Origin: JAKOQB01 sp036824465
GTDB taxonomy: Bacteria; Pseudomonadota; Gammaproteobacteria; Burkholderiales; Burkholderiaceae_F
Length of the DNA stretch: 64,000 nucleotides
Direction of reading: 5' to 3'
NCBI GenBank assembly: GCA_036824465.1
Contig: DAITAC010000006.1
Location: forward strand, 19,004-83,003
Shown: piece after piece, positions 18,339 to 27,522 of the stretch
How the letters are laid out: each line of letters starts with the position of its first letter
Position numbering within the stretch: the first letter of the stretch is position 1
Notes under the pieces: model-generated
Databases searched by the model: none
What the model saw: only the letters and a program-made list of their open reading frames with translations
Told to the model about the DNA's origin: nothing
Program-made: the position numbers and the translations under genes

Positions 18339-19601
18339 ATGGCTACAAGTTTCACCATCACATTCGTGGCGCTGCTGCTGCTCATGCTCGGCCTGAAGTA
18401 CTGGCTGGCGATGCGGCAGATGCGCCACGTCGCCGCGCATGCAGACGCGGTGCCGGAACAATTCGCCGACCGCGTCAACCTTGAGGCACATCGGAAGGCG
18501 GCGTCCTACACGATTGCCAAGCAGCGCTTCGGTCTTATCGAGACGGCCGTCGGAACGGCGGTGCTGATCGCGCTGACGCTGCTCGGAGGGATCGATCGGC
18601 TCAGCGCCTGGGCTGGGAATCTGGTCGGACAAGGCTTCGCGTTCCAGATGCTGATCGTGGCCGCGGTGCTCGTGCTGGTCAGCCTGATCGATCTGCCCTT
18701 CTCCTGGTACCGGCAGTTTTCACTCGAACAAGCGTACGGCTTCAATCGGATGACGCCGCGCCTGTTCCTCACCGACCTGGCGAAGTCCGTGCTGCTGGCC
18801 ATCGCGCTTGGCCTGCCGATTCTCGCGATCGTGCTTTGGCTGATGCAGAAGGCCGGAACCCTGTGGTGGATCTACGCGTGGCTGGTATGGGGCGCGTTCA
18901 GCCTGCTGATCATGGTGCTGTATCCGACGCTGATTGCGCCGCTGTTCAACAAGTTCGAGCCGCTGAAGGATGCATCGCTCGCCGAGCGCGTGCAGCGGCT
19001 CCTGACGCGCACCGGCTTCTCCAGCAAGGGTGTGTTTGTGATGGACGGCTCGAGGCGCTCCAGCCATGGCAATGCGTATTTCACCGGGCTGGGCCGCGCC
19101 AAGCGCGTGGTGTTCTTCGATACGCTGGTACAGCGCCTGTCGGCGCCGGAGATCGAGGCCGTCCTGGCGCACGAACTGGGTCACTTCAGGCTGAAACACA
19201 TCACCAAGCGGCTGGTCGTCTCATTCGCATCCAGTCTGGCATTGCTTGCGCTGCTGGGCTGGCTGGCGAACCAGACCTGGTTCTATCAAGGCCTGGGCGT
19301 GACGCCATCGCTCGATGCGCGCAACGATGGGCTGGCGCTTGTGCTCTTCATGCTCGTGCTGCCGGTGTTCACGTTCCTGCTGGCCCCGCTCGCGAGCATG
19401 TTTTCGCGCAAGCACGAGTTCGAGGCCGACGCATTCGCGGCCCGCCATGCGTCGGCACCTGATCTGGTCGCGGCGCTGGTGAAGCTCTACGAAGACAACG
19501 CCGCTACCTTGACGCCCGACCCGGTGCACTCCGCGTTCTATGATTCGCATCCGCCAGCAACGATTCGCATCGAGCGGCTGCTGGCCGCGAGCCTGAGATG
19601 A
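18339..19601 (+). CDS. M48-family membrane metalloprotease (Ste24/CAAX-protease type)
   Basis: 420-aa zinc protease of the inner membrane. An N-terminal region with several helices precedes the catalytic HELGH (residues 278-282) and the downstream zinc ligand in KHEFEADAFAARH (Glu362). The VMDGSRRSSHGNAYFTGLGRAKRVVFFDT block is characteristic of Ste24-like M48A peptidases. I start at the ATG at 18339, whose product begins MATSFTITF with a transmembrane helix, rather than the ATG 17 codons upstream. Likely a membrane-protein quality-control protease. Confidence 0.9.
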   Translation: MATSFTITFVALLLLMLGLKYWLAMRQMRHVAAHADAVPEQFADRVNLEAHRKAASYTIAKQRFGLIETAVGTAVLIALTLLGGIDRLSAWAGNLVGQGFAFQMLIVAAVLVLVSLIDLPFSWYRQFSLEQAYGFNRMTPRLFLTDLAKSVLLAIALGLPILAIVLWLMQKAGTLWWIYAWLVWGAFSLLIMVLYPTLIAPLFNKFEPLKDASLAERVQRLLTRTGFSSKGVFVMDGSRRSSHGNAYFTGLGRAKRVVFFDTLVQRLSAPEIEAVLAHELGHFRLKHITKRLVVSFASSLALLALLGWLANQTWFYQGLGVTPSLDARNDGLALVLFMLVLPVFTFLLAPLASMFSRKHEFEADAFAARHASAPDLVAALVKLYEDNAATLTPDPVHSAFYDSHPPATIRIERLLAASLR

Positions 19602-19609
19602 AGCGGCTG

Positions 19610-19709
19610 NNNNNNNNNNNNNNNNNNNNNNNNNNNNNNNNNNNNNNNNNNNNNNNNNNNNNNNNNNNNNNNNNNNNNNNNNNNNNNNNNNNNNNNNNNN
19701 NNNNNNNNN
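19610..19709. other. Assembly gap (100 N) that is artefactual
   Basis: The 55 bases before the Ns (19555-19609) are identical to the 55 after them (19710-19764). The two contigs therefore overlap and the Ns should be removed with one copy of the 55-mer. The true spacer between the M48 gene and phhB is then about 58 bases. A short imperfect repeat at the join (GCGGCTGCTGGCCGCGAG versus GCGGCTGATGGCCGCGAG) may have troubled the assembler. Confidence 0.93.
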
Positions 19710-19814
19710 CAGCAACGATTCGCATCGAGCGGCTGCTGGCCGCGAGCCTGAGATGAAGCGGCTGATGGCCGCGAGTGCAAATTGAAACCGTCGCTCACCG
19801 CCGCGGCGTGATCG

Positions 19815-20168
19815 ATGCTCACACGCACTGAACTGCTATCGCGTCATTGCGCTCCGCTCCAGAGCGGCGCGCTGAGCGAGATTCAGGTACGCGAGCAATT
19901 GGCGGCGCTGCCCGACTGGAACCTGCACGATGGCAGCATTGTCCGGGCGTATCGATTCGCCAATTACTACGAGACGATCGCCTTCATCAACGCGCTCGCC
20001 TGGATGATCCATCGCGAGGATCATCACCCGGACCTGGTCGTGGGCTACAACCGCTGCGAGGTCCGCTTCAACACGCATTCGGTAAACGGCATCTCGGAGA
20101 ACGACTTCATCTGTGCCGCGAAATCCGATGCGATCCAAGCGCAGCAGTTTGGCAGCGGCGCTGCATGA
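19815..20168 (+). CDS. phhB: Pterin-4a-carbinolamine dehydratase
   Basis: 117-aa enzyme recycling the 4a-hydroxytetrahydrobiopterin formed by aromatic amino acid hydroxylases. The catalytic region is WMIHREDHHPDLVVGYNRCEV followed by FNTHSVNGISENDFICAAK, as in the PCD/DCoH family (about 95-115 aa). No phenylalanine hydroxylase is in the window. Its TGA overlaps the rsgA ATG. Confidence 0.93.
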   Translation: MLTRTELLSRHCAPLQSGALSEIQVREQLAALPDWNLHDGSIVRAYRFANYYETIAFINALAWMIHREDHHPDLVVGYNRCEVRFNTHSVNGISENDFICAAKSDAIQAQQFGSGAA

Positions 20169-21067
20169 GTGAAGTGGCGCCCTTCGCTGCCCCATCAACG
20201 GCGCGCGTCGTTTCCAGTTACGGCAGGCACTATCTGATTGAAACCGCGGAAGGCGTACTGCTGAAAGCCAGCCGCCGCGGCAAGCGCGGTGATGTCATTG
20301 TCGGCGACCAGGTGCGCTACGCATCAGCTGGCGAAGGGGAAGCGGTGATCGACGCGGTCCTGCCGCGCCGCAGCCTGCTGTTTCGTGCTGATGATCAGCG
20401 CGCCAAGGAGATGGCAGCCAATGTCGACCAGATGGCGATCGTGTTCGCGTCTCAGCCCGCATCCAACATCCGGTTTGTCTGGCGTGCACTGGCCGCAGCG
20501 CGAACGGCCGGCATTGACGGCATGGTGATTCTGAACAAGATCGATATGCCTGGAGCAGCCGAGGCGAAGGCGCGGCTCGAACAGTTGCAGGCACTCGGTT
20601 ACCGCACGCTGGCGATCAGTGCGAAGCGCGATCCGCAAGGCACCCAGCGCACACTCCTGCCGTTCTTGGCCGGACGCGCGACCCTGCTGGTCGGCCAGTC
20701 CGGGATGGGCAAGTCGACGCTGCTCAATCTGCTGGTCCCTGGGGCCAACGTCCGTACACAGGAGTTTTCGCGCCACCTGAATCTCGGCAAGCAGACGACG
20801 ACATCGACGCGCTGGTTTGCGCTGGGTGCCAGCGGGGCGCTGATCGATTCGCCAGGATTCCAGGCGTTTGGTCTGTCGCATCTCGACTTCGACAGCCTGG
20901 TGGCTGCATTTCCGGAGTTCCAACCGTATCTGGGCCATTGCCGCTTCCTCGACTGCCAGCACGTGACCGAGCCGGACTGCGCGATTCGCGTGGCGGTCGA
21001 CAAAGGCAGCATCGACGGACAGCGCTATTCGTTCTACCGCGAACTGCTGGCAGAGAGCGCGCGATGA
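20165..21067 (+). CDS. rsgA: Ribosome small-subunit-dependent GTPase A
   Basis: 300-aa circularly permuted GTPase that helps late maturation of the 30S subunit. The N-terminal OB fold is followed by the G4 motif NKID before the G1 P-loop GQSGMGKSTLLNLL and G3 DSPGFQAFGLSH, the permuted order unique to this family. The C-terminal zinc knuckle is CRFLDCQHVTEPDCAI. ATG overlaps the phhB stop (ATGA), and its own stop overlaps the next ATG, so three genes are translationally coupled. A longer upstream frame is not used because it overlaps phhB. Confidence 0.95.
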   Translation: MSEVAPFAAPSTARVVSSYGRHYLIETAEGVLLKASRRGKRGDVIVGDQVRYASAGEGEAVIDAVLPRRSLLFRADDQRAKEMAANVDQMAIVFASQPASNIRFVWRALAAARTAGIDGMVILNKIDMPGAAEAKARLEQLQALGYRTLAISAKRDPQGTQRTLLPFLAGRATLLVGQSGMGKSTLLNLLVPGANVRTQEFSRHLNLGKQTTTSTRWFALGASGALIDSPGFQAFGLSHLDFDSLVAAFPEFQPYLGHCRFLDCQHVTEPDCAIRVAVDKGSIDGQRYSFYRELLAESAR

Positions 21068-21369
21068 AACTGCTGATCCGCTGCGATCAGACGTTACAGG
21101 CCGCCCATGTCGCGAACGCCCTGCGCGCCGCCGGGATAGCCTGCGAAGTGCGCAACACCATGTTGTCGAGTGCGATCGGCGACATTCCGTGGCTTGAATG
21201 CGCGCCGCAGATCTGGATTGTGAACGACCCCGACGAAATTCGCGCACGAATGTTGCTGCGCGAACTGATGCAGCCCGTCATTGGGCCAACCTGGCGCTGC
21301 GCGCAATGCGGTGAAGAACTGGAACCGCAGTTCGGCGCGTGCTGGGCGTGCGGCGCCCAGCGCATTTGA
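21064..21369 (+). CDS. DUF2007-type protein with a zinc ribbon
   Basis: 101-aa protein. The first two thirds (MKLLIRCDQTLQAAHVANAL, then IWIVNDPDEIRARMLL) match the small DUF2007 (putative signal-transducing) fold. The C-terminus carries two CxxC knuckles, CAQCGEE and CWACGAQ, a probable zinc ribbon. Start overlaps the rsgA stop by four bases. Function unknown; the coupling to rsgA is conserved in related bacteria as far as I recall. Confidence 0.8.
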   Translation: MKLLIRCDQTLQAAHVANALRAAGIACEVRNTMLSSAIGDIPWLECAPQIWIVNDPDEIRARMLLRELMQPVIGPTWRCAQCGEELEPQFGACWACGAQRI

Positions 21370-21372
21370 CGG

Positions 21373-22329
21373 TCAGGTCAGCCAGCCCGCCAGCGACAAC
21401 GCCAGCAACACAATCAACCACAGTATCAATCCGCGCCAGACTAGTCCGACCACGGATCGCGGGGTGTTTGAGTCGGGCTCGCGCAGCCCCGCGCCTTCCT
21501 GTCCCGGTTCGTCGAAGTAGCGTGCGGATGCATTCGCATCCATGATGCGCGTGCCGAGCGCGCCGCTCGCCGCCCCAAGCACCACGGCACGCGCGTCGAC
21601 ACCGGGGAATCCGCCAACACCCTTGACCTTGCGCCAGCAGTAAATGGCGCCTTCGAAATCGCCGACAATTGCAAACCCAAGCGCCGTCATGCGCGCCGGC
21701 GCCCAATCGATCCACGCAAAGGCTTTCTGCGCAAAGCGTCCGAATTCATCGGTCGGCAGCGTGCTGCGCGTGGGCCGATTCCAGCGACGCGCGACATAGT
21801 CAGCCAGACGATAGAACACCGGGCCGGTCGGGCCGGGGAGCACAACAAACCAGAAGAACACACCGAATACATGCCGGTGTGCAAGAAGCAGGCCGTACTC
21901 GATCGCCTGCCGCACGACTTCGTCGGCTTCGAGATCGGCTGCGCTGTAGCCCTCCTGCGACTGGCTCTTCCACGCGGTCAGTTCGCGGCGCGCACCATTG
22001 AGATCGCCATTTGCTATCGCGATCTGGATTTCAGTGAACGGATGGCTGAACTGGCGGAAGCCAAGCGTGAAATAGAGCACCAGCAGGTTGAGCGCCAGCG
22101 CCAGAAACCACGACACGGATACGGCGAAGGCGTAGACGATGCCGGTCGCGATGGTGGCGCCCGCCACGACCAGCAGCCACGCGTAGACACCGTGCCGGGG
22201 CGACCCTGCGTTCAAATTGCGTTCAGCGCCATCGGCGACCCACGCGGCACCGGCGTACAGCGGGTTGCGCGCCGGCACCGGGCGCACCTGCTCAATCAGC
22301 AAGGTCAGCAGCAATGCGATCCAGCCCAC
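21373..22329 (-). CDS. CobD/CbiB-like membrane protein
   Basis: 318-aa integral membrane protein of the CobD/CbiB (adenosylcobinamide-phosphate synthase) superfamily, with helices at both ends and GDFEGAIYCWRKV in the central region. In Burkholderiales this gene commonly stands apart from cobalamin operons, and none is present here, so a role in cobalamin synthesis is doubtful; AmpE-like regulators share the fold. The stop lies three bases from that of the DUF2007 gene (convergent). Confidence 0.8.
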   Translation of the reverse strand: MGWIALLLTLLIEQVRPVPARNPLYAGAAWVADGAERNLNAGSPRHGVYAWLLVVAGATIATGIVYAFAVSVSWFLALALNLLVLYFTLGFRQFSHPFTEIQIAIANGDLNGARRELTAWKSQSQEGYSAADLEADEVVRQAIEYGLLLAHRHVFGVFFWFVVLPGPTGPVFYRLADYVARRWNRPTRSTLPTDEFGRFAQKAFAWIDWAPARMTALGFAIVGDFEGAIYCWRKVKGVGGFPGVDARAVVLGAASGALGTRIMDANASARYFDEPGQEGAGLREPDSNTPRSVVGLVWRGLILWLIVLLALSLAGWLT

Positions 22330-22352
22330 TATGGCCTCCGTGCGGGACGATT

Positions 22353-23087
22353 CTATGCGGCAAGCAGGTGGTAGAAGTTTCGCAGCATTGCCGCGGTCGC
22401 GCCCCAGATGAAATAGCGGCGCGCGGCACGCGGATCAGCGTAGGGCATTGCGTAGAAGGTGCGACTGATGCCGCCAATCTCGAGACGGCGACGTTCGTGG
22501 TTTGCAGGATCCATCAGATAGGCGAGCGGCACTTCGAAGGCCTCTTCAACTTCAAAGGCATCAAGCGTGAGGCTGAACTCGCGCTCGATCAGGGCAACCA
22601 CGGGGGTGACGTGGTAGCCGGTGATGGTCACGTAGCGCGGCAACATGCCGATGACATCGACGACGTCTGGTGCGAGTCCAATCTCTTCACGCGACTCACG
22701 CAAGGCGGTGGCGACCGCATCGCTATCAACATCATCCATGCGACCGCCGGGGAAACTGATCTGCCCGGCGTGGTCGTGCAGATGAGAGGTGCGCTTTGTC
22801 AGCAGAACCGACACCTGCGATGCACGCACAACAAGGGGAATGAGCACGGACGCCGGCCGCGGCGGCTGATCCAGAAGGGCGAGCTTCTCGTCGCCGGTCA
22901 TCTCGGGTTGCCACGCAGGCGGAACCGCCAGCCGGGTGCGCAGAGCGCCCGGCAGCAGGCGATCGAGCGGCACTGCAAAGCCGCGCGCGCCGGGATCGGC
23001 AAACGCGTCGTCCAGCGGAACCGCCTCCGGATCGAGGACCGGACGCCACCGCGCGGTCGAAGCGGAACGCGGCGTCAGATCGGACAT
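22353..23087 (-). CDS. CoA pyrophosphatase (NUDIX hydrolase)
   Basis: 244 aa. The family-specific motif VLLTKRTSHLHDHAGQISFP leads straight into the Nudix box GGRMDDVDSDAVATALRESREEIGL. Together they mark CoA-degrading Nudix enzymes (NudL/UPF0035), which cleave coenzyme A to phosphopantetheine and 3',5'-ADP. I start at the ATG at 23087 because upstream in-frame codons overlap rplS. No clear Shine-Dalgarno sequence precedes it; instead a strong GC hairpin sits 11 bases upstream. Confidence 0.88.
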   Translation of the reverse strand: MSDLTPRSASTARWRPVLDPEAVPLDDAFADPGARGFAVPLDRLLPGALRTRLAVPPAWQPEMTGDEKLALLDQPPRPASVLIPLVVRASQVSVLLTKRTSHLHDHAGQISFPGGRMDDVDSDAVATALRESREEIGLAPDVVDVIGMLPRYVTITGYHVTPVVALIEREFSLTLDAFEVEEAFEVPLAYLMDPANHERRRLEIGGISRTFYAMPYADPRAARRYFIWGATAAMLRNFYHLLAA

Positions 23088-23097
23088 GCGGGAATGC

Positions 23098-23123
23098 CGC
23101 GGCGCCGCCTGCGAGGCGCCGCG
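23098..23123 (-). terminator. GC-rich 9-bp hairpin between rplS and the NUDIX gene
   Basis: CGCGGCGCC, eight-base loop, GGCGCCGCG is a perfect 9-bp stem, 11 bases after the rplS stop and 11 before the NUDIX start. It lacks a T-run, so it may be a transcript-end stabiliser, a Rho-dependent pause or a translational barrier. Confidence 0.4.
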
Positions 23124-23133
23124 CGCTGACAAC

Positions 23134-23514
23134 CTACTCTTCGCCCCGGAAAGCGAGCTTTTCGCGAATGCGCGCGGACTTGCCGGAACGATCGCGCAGG
23201 TAATACAGCTTGGCGCGACGGACATCGCCGCGCCGTTTGACTTCGATCGAGGCAATCGATGGCGAATACAGCTGGAACGTCCGCTCCACGCCTTCACCAC
23301 TGGAGATCTTGCGCACGACAAACGAGCTGTTCAAGCCGCGATTGCGCTTGCCGATCACCACTCCTTCGTATGCCTGCACACGCTTGCGCGTGCCTTCGAC
23401 CACGTTGACGTTGACGACGACCGTGTCGCCGGGGCCGAACTCGGGAATCGCTTTGTTCGCGGTGACGCGCGCGACTTCCTCTTTTTCAAGCTGCTGGATC
23501 AGATCCATCTTCAC
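23134..23514 (-). CDS. rplS: 50S ribosomal protein L19
   Basis: 126-aa L19, sited at the 30S-50S interface. Sequence signatures are [57 protein letters not shown] and [20 protein letters not shown]. Last of the four conserved genes rpsP-rimM-trmD-rplS. Length is typical for proteobacteria. Confidence 0.97.
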   Translation of the reverse strand: MKMDLIQQLEKEEVARVTANKAIPEFGPGDTVVVNVNVVEGTRKRVQAYEGVVIGKRNRGLNSSFVVRKISSGEGVERTFQLYSPSIASIEVKRRGDVRRAKLYYLRDRSGKSARIREKLAFRGEE

Positions 23515-23601
23515 TCTCCAATAACCATCGTGTGACGGCTGTTGTGGGCGGAGTCTTCCGCCGTTATTGCCGTTCCAGAGGATGGGACCATCTCGTCCGG
23601 C

Positions 23602-24381
23602 TCATGCCCGGACACCCTGCGCACGGTCCTTCAGCTGCGATTCGACCGCCCGCAAAAACTTCTCGTCTGCCGCGCCAAGCAGACCCTGCTTTCGCGCTGC
23701 TTCGATCAACTCCGGCCGCTCGTGCACGGTTGCGAGCAGCGCCTGCTCCCGTCGCCAACGCGCGATCTGCGCATGATGCCCCGACAGCAGCACCGGCGGG
23801 ACACCCCTGTCACGCCACACTTCCGGCCGCGTGTAGTGCGGCCCACCGAGCAGGCCTTCAGCAAACGATTCGTCCGCCGTCGACGCATCCTTCAACGCCC
23901 CGGGCAACTGTCGCACAACCGCGTCAATCAGTGCCAAGGCGGCAATCTCGCCGCCGGACATCACAAAGTCGCCGATTGACACCACCTCATCGACACATGC
24001 ATCCAGAAAGCGTTGATCGATACCTTCGTACCGCCCACATACCAATGTCAGCGCATCCGCGGTCGCCCATGTCCTCACCATCGCGTCGGTCAGCGACCGA
24101 CCCGCCGGCGCAAACGCAAACACCTTGCCCTGTACTCTGGCGCTCGCCTGGCCGTCGCGTGCCGCCTGCACCGCCTGCGCCAGCGGCTCGGCCAGCATCA
24201 CCATTCCAGGGCCGCCGCCGAAAGGGCGATCGTCCACGGTACGGTGCACATCGGTCGTGAAATCGCGCGGATTCCAAGTCTGCAACGTCCACAGCAACTG
24301 CTCATGCGCGCGTCGTGTGATGCCGAACCCGGTAAGTACCGCAAACATCTCCGGGAACAGCGTGATCACGTCGAATCGCAC
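23602..24381 (-). CDS. trmD: tRNA (guanine-N1-)-methyltransferase
   Basis: 259-aa SPOUT methyltransferase making m1G37 in tRNAs reading CNN codons, which prevents +1 frameshifting. It begins [13 protein letters not shown] and has [12 protein letters not shown], then the trefoil-knot SAM site [11 protein letters not shown] and [20 protein letters not shown]. Position between rimM and rplS is conserved. Confidence 0.97.
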   Translation of the reverse strand: MRFDVITLFPEMFAVLTGFGITRRAHEQLLWTLQTWNPRDFTTDVHRTVDDRPFGGGPGMVMLAEPLAQAVQAARDGQASARVQGKVFAFAPAGRSLTDAMVRTWATADALTLVCGRYEGIDQRFLDACVDEVVSIGDFVMSGGEIAALALIDAVVRQLPGALKDASTADESFAEGLLGGPHYTRPEVWRDRGVPPVLLSGHHAQIARWRREQALLATVHERPELIEAARKQGLLGAADEKFLRAVESQLKDRAQGVRA

Positions 24382-24406
24382 GCGCCCTCCCCGATCAATA
24401 ACTTCA

Positions 24407-24931
24407 CTACCAGTCCCGCTGCCAGTCGACGGTCACCGTCCTGCCTTCGACGTCGATGCGATCGACATATGTTTCGATCACCGGCACGAGGCGGACCACG
24501 TCACCGTCGATTACTTCCAGCAGGTCCTGTGCTCCGTTATTGCGCAGCGCCTGCACCTCGCCCAACTCCTCACCGGCACGATTGATGACGCGCGCGCCAA
24601 TCAGGTCGGCCCAGTAATACGTACCATTCGGCGGTGGCGGAAACTCACTCCGCGCCACTGCCACGGCCGCGCCTTTCAGCGCGTCCGCCGCTTCCGGCGT
24701 CCCACAGCCCGGCCACTTGGCGAGCAACTCGCCCGAGTGTCGCCGCAGGCCGCTTACTTCAACCTGCACCACTGCACCGCGCTGTTGCAACCACCAGCGT
24801 CGGCTCGCGCGCAGAACCGCCGCATCGTCAGAATGGGGCGCGATGCGGACCCAGCCCTTCACCCCGTATGCGCCGCGCACGACGCCGAGTTCAATCAGAT
24901 CCGAAGGGGGAACATGCCGCCCTTCACGCAT
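24407..24931 (-). CDS. rimM: 16S rRNA processing protein RimM
   Basis: 174-aa 30S maturation factor binding S19. The N-terminal barrel begins [21 protein letters not shown], and the C-terminal PRC-barrel holds [40 protein letters not shown] and [13 protein letters not shown] take the ATG at 24931, which lies just after the rpsP stop; an open frame 21 codons longer would overlap rpsP. Confidence 0.94.
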   Translation of the reverse strand: MREGRHVPPSDLIELGVVRGAYGVKGWVRIAPHSDDAAVLRASRRWWLQQRGAVVQVEVSGLRRHSGELLAKWPGCGTPEAADALKGAAVAVARSEFPPPPNGTYYWADLIGARVINRAGEELGEVQALRNNGAQDLLEVIDGDVVRLVPVIETYVDRIDVEGRTVTVDWQRDW

Positions 24932-24935
24932 CGAC

Positions 24936-25205
24936 TCAGGCAGCCGGCGCTGCTCCCGCTGTCGTCTTGCTGAATTCCTTGACCAAACGGGCAACCGTCG
25001 GACTTAGCTGCGCGCCCACGCCCTGCCAGTACGTCAAACGATCGGCCGCGAGACGAAACTTCGTCTCGTTGTCGGAAGCTACGGGGTTGTAGAAACCCAC
25101 GCGCTCGATGAACCGGCCGTCACGCGCATTGCGCGAATCGGTGGCAACGATGTTGAAGAACGGGCGCTTCTTGGCACCGCCCCGGGCCAGTCGGATGACG
25201 ACCAT
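24936..25205 (-). CDS. rpsP: 30S ribosomal protein S16
   Basis: 89-aa S16: [34 protein letters not shown] and a basic, alanine-rich C-terminus. ATG at 25205 follows AAGGATTCC, a clear ribosome-binding site. First gene of the rpsP-rimM-trmD-rplS operon, with a promoter about 60 bases upstream. Confidence 0.97.
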   Translation of the reverse strand: MVVIRLARGGAKKRPFFNIVATDSRNARDGRFIERVGFYNPVASDNETKFRLAADRLTYWQGVGAQLSPTVARLVKEFSKTTAGAAPAA

Positions 25206-25262
25206 TGGAATCCTTAGGAATCCAGAACTTGCGCTGGAGTTAGCGAACACGGAAAGCCGGTG

Positions 25263-25292
25263 ATTGTATCGTGATGGGCAAGTTCGGAGCAA
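25263..25292 (-). promoter_or_regulatory. Sigma-70-type promoter of the rpsP operon
   Basis: On the minus strand TTGCTC (-35, four of six), 18-base spacer, TACAAT (-10, five of six). Transcription would start about 50 bases before the rpsP ATG. No other candidate in the divergent region scores as well by eye. Confidence 0.5.
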
Positions 25293-25390
25293 CCTGTGCC
25301 CATGGGCATCTGTCTGGGGCCCGCTGGGCAGGCCCGACCGCGGGACGCCTTCTTCGTATGATTGGGTCCCTGACGGTTCACCGCTCGACG

Positions 25391-25780
25391 ATGTCCTTCC
25401 GAATCAAGTCTGTTGCCGCCCTGCTCGCCTTTGCACTGGGGGCGCTTGGCGCGCACCGTATTTACCTGGGACAACGCCTGTGGTGGTTGCCGCTTGGCAC
25501 AACCCTGCTGGCGTTGCCGCTGCTGGTCGGCGTGCGCAACTGGTATCAGACACCCGCATTCTTCATCCTGGTGATCCCATTCATCGCCGGCTGCATTGAA
25601 GCTCTCGCGCTGGCGCTGATGCCCGACGCAAGGTTCGACGCACGCTTCAATCCGGGTACACAGCATACAAACCGCAGCGGCTGGGACGCCGTGCTGGTGG
25701 CGATCGCCACCTTGATGATCGGTGCGATCGTGCTGATGACGGCGATCACACTGCTCTTCCAGACAATCTTCGAACGCTAG
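25391..25780 (+). CDS. TM2-domain membrane protein
   Basis: 129 aa. The N-terminal [21 protein letters not shown] is the TM2 signature (helix followed by G-x-H-x-x-Y-L-G). Two further hydrophobic helices follow, and the last is near the C-terminus. The function of TM2 proteins in bacteria is unknown. The product from the ATG at 25391 starts directly with the TM2 motif. Its stop overlaps that of the radical SAM gene by four bases (convergent). Confidence 0.75.
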   Translation: MSFRIKSVAALLAFALGALGAHRIYLGQRLWWLPLGTTLLALPLLVGVRNWYQTPAFFILVIPFIAGCIEALALALMPDARFDARFNPGTQHTNRSGWDAVLVAIATLMIGAIVLMTAITLLFQTIFER

Positions 25781-26886
25781 AAGAGGCCTATCTGCCGGCG
25801 GTCGCGTGCCGGCGCCAAGAAAAGATCAGCACGCAGTTCGAATCGCTTGAACTGCAACCCCATGCGACTGCAGGCCTTGTCGAAGCGTTGCCGGATCAGA
25901 TTCGCCCATACGCCCTCTCCTTTCATGCGGGTCCTGAAGGAAGCGTCATAGTCCTTGCCGCCGCGCATCTCTCGGACGCGATTCATCACCCGTTGCGCCC
26001 GATCGGGATAGTGTTTCGCAAGCCAGTCCTGAAACAGCGGGCTCACTTCCCATGGCAGTCGCAGCACGGTGTAGAACGCGGCGCCGGCACCGGCATCCGC
26101 GGCCGCCTGCATGATGCGCTCCATGTCCGGCTCGGTCAGGAAAGGAATGATCGGTGCGACGTTGACACACACCGGCACGCCAGCGCGAGCGAGTGCTTCG
26201 ATCGTGCGCAGCCTGCGTACGGGACTGGCCGCGCGCGGCTCGAGCAGCCGCGACAACCCGTGATCAAGCGTTGTCAGACTGATGTAGACGGCGGTCAGTT
26301 GCTGCTCGGCCATCGGCGCCAGCAGATCGAGATCGCGCTCGACAAGACTTGCCTTGGTGACGATAGCGACCGGATGATGCGTCGCCGACAGCACTTCGAG
26401 GATCTGCCGCGTGATGCGCAGTTCACGCTCGATCGGCTGGTAGGCATCCGTCGCCGAGCCGAGGTTGATCACATCGGCCGTGTAACCCTGCGTCCCCAGC
26501 TCCTTTTGCAACACTTCCGCCGCGTTGAGCTTGGCCGTGAGCTTCGTTTCAAAGTCGAGCCCGGGCGACAGGCCCAGGTAACTGTGCGTTGGCCGCGCAT
26601 AGCAGTACACGCAACCGTGCTCGCAACCGCGATACGGATTGATCGAGCGATCGAAGTAGATATCGGGTGAATCGTTCCAGGCGAGGATCGACTTTGCCCG
26701 CTCGAACGTCACCTCAGTCTTCAGTGCGGGAAGATCTGCGCCATCCGCGAGCAGCAACGCATCGAGGGCATCGCCGTTCGCCTCGCGCACGACCTTCTCG
26801 AAGCGAGGCGCGACGTTGAACGTCGCACCGCGTCCCTTGCGCGGCGCGACGCGGATCGGGGCCCCGACGACTGGCTTGCTTTGCAT
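25777..26886 (-). CDS. PA0069-family radical SAM protein
   Basis: 369-aa radical SAM enzyme related to spore photoproduct lyase. The 4Fe-4S motif is RGCEHGCVYCYARPTH, with Cys88, Cys92 and Cys95, preceded by SINPY; VDLGSATDAYQPIE-like and VCVNVAPIIPF segments follow. The PA0069 family is widespread but has no established reaction. A possible DNA-photoproduct repair role is only inferred from the SPL-like motif. Confidence 0.9.
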   Translation of the reverse strand: MQSKPVVGAPIRVAPRKGRGATFNVAPRFEKVVREANGDALDALLLADGADLPALKTEVTFERAKSILAWNDSPDIYFDRSINPYRGCEHGCVYCYARPTHSYLGLSPGLDFETKLTAKLNAAEVLQKELGTQGYTADVINLGSATDAYQPIERELRITRQILEVLSATHHPVAIVTKASLVERDLDLLAPMAEQQLTAVYISLTTLDHGLSRLLEPRAASPVRRLRTIEALARAGVPVCVNVAPIIPFLTEPDMERIMQAAADAGAGAAFYTVLRLPWEVSPLFQDWLAKHYPDRAQRVMNRVREMRGGKDYDASFRTRMKGEGVWANLIRQRFDKACSRMGLQFKRFELRADLFLAPARDRRQIGLF

Positions 26887-26915
26887 GCGAAATCATCGCA
26901 CGCGGCGCAGCTTGC

Positions 26916-27515
26916 CTAGGCGAAATCCCTGGAGAGCGCCGCTTGTACCTCAGGTGCAATTTCGTCCAAACGAGCGCTGTACTGCGCGTGATCGATTCCC
27001 ATCCCGACCGCCGCACCGCCCTTGAATGCCGCGATCATGGCCGCTGTGAACTCGAAGCGCAGGAAATGCACCGACGATGTCTTTTCTTCGTTCTCCCGCT
27101 CCAGGTCTTCATCGGCGATCGCGTACACCTTGCCGTGGCCGTCGACCTGAACATACACGGCATCCTCGATACCCTTCAGTTTTGCCAGCTCGCGACTGCG
27201 CACGACGGGATCCACATATTCGAGCATCATTGTCGCTTTCAGATTCGCTCCGTCGGGAATCAGCGGGCTGTAGGCATCAAGTTCGTCCTGAATGCCGGCC
27301 TCCTCGAATATCTTTTCGATCCGCAGCATTTCCTGGATCTGATAGCGAACTGTCAGTTCGTCCTCGAAGAGCAACGTCACGTGTTCGCCAAGATGCACGG
27401 TGCGGTTCTTCTTGTGCGCGATCACCTTGCCACGAAACTCATTGCGCTGCCTTGCGTACGCCTCCAGTGTCAAGAGACTGGCCCGTTCGATGCGCGGCAT
27501 ATTCAGCTTCTCCAT
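26916..27515 (-). CDS. DUF3501 protein
   Basis: 199-aa soluble protein matching DUF3501: YARQRNEFRGKVIAHKKNRTV, LGEHVTLLFEDELTVRYQIQ, and a C-terminus ending in HAQYSARLDEIAPEVQAAL. No catalytic motif is visible and there are no cysteines. ATG at 27515 has TGAGGAAGC before it. It begins seven bases after the HdrD-like gene, and rubrerythrin is further upstream; this triad recurs in proteobacteria, so a shared role in peroxide or redox metabolism is plausible but unproven. Confidence 0.85.
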   Translation of the reverse strand: MEKLNMPRIERASLLTLEAYARQRNEFRGKVIAHKKNRTVHLGEHVTLLFEDELTVRYQIQEMLRIEKIFEEAGIQDELDAYSPLIPDGANLKATMMLEYVDPVVRSRELAKLKGIEDAVYVQVDGHGKVYAIADEDLERENEEKTSSVHFLRFEFTAAMIAAFKGGAAVGMGIDHAQYSARLDEIAPEVQAALSRDFA

Positions 27516-27522
27516 CGCTTCC

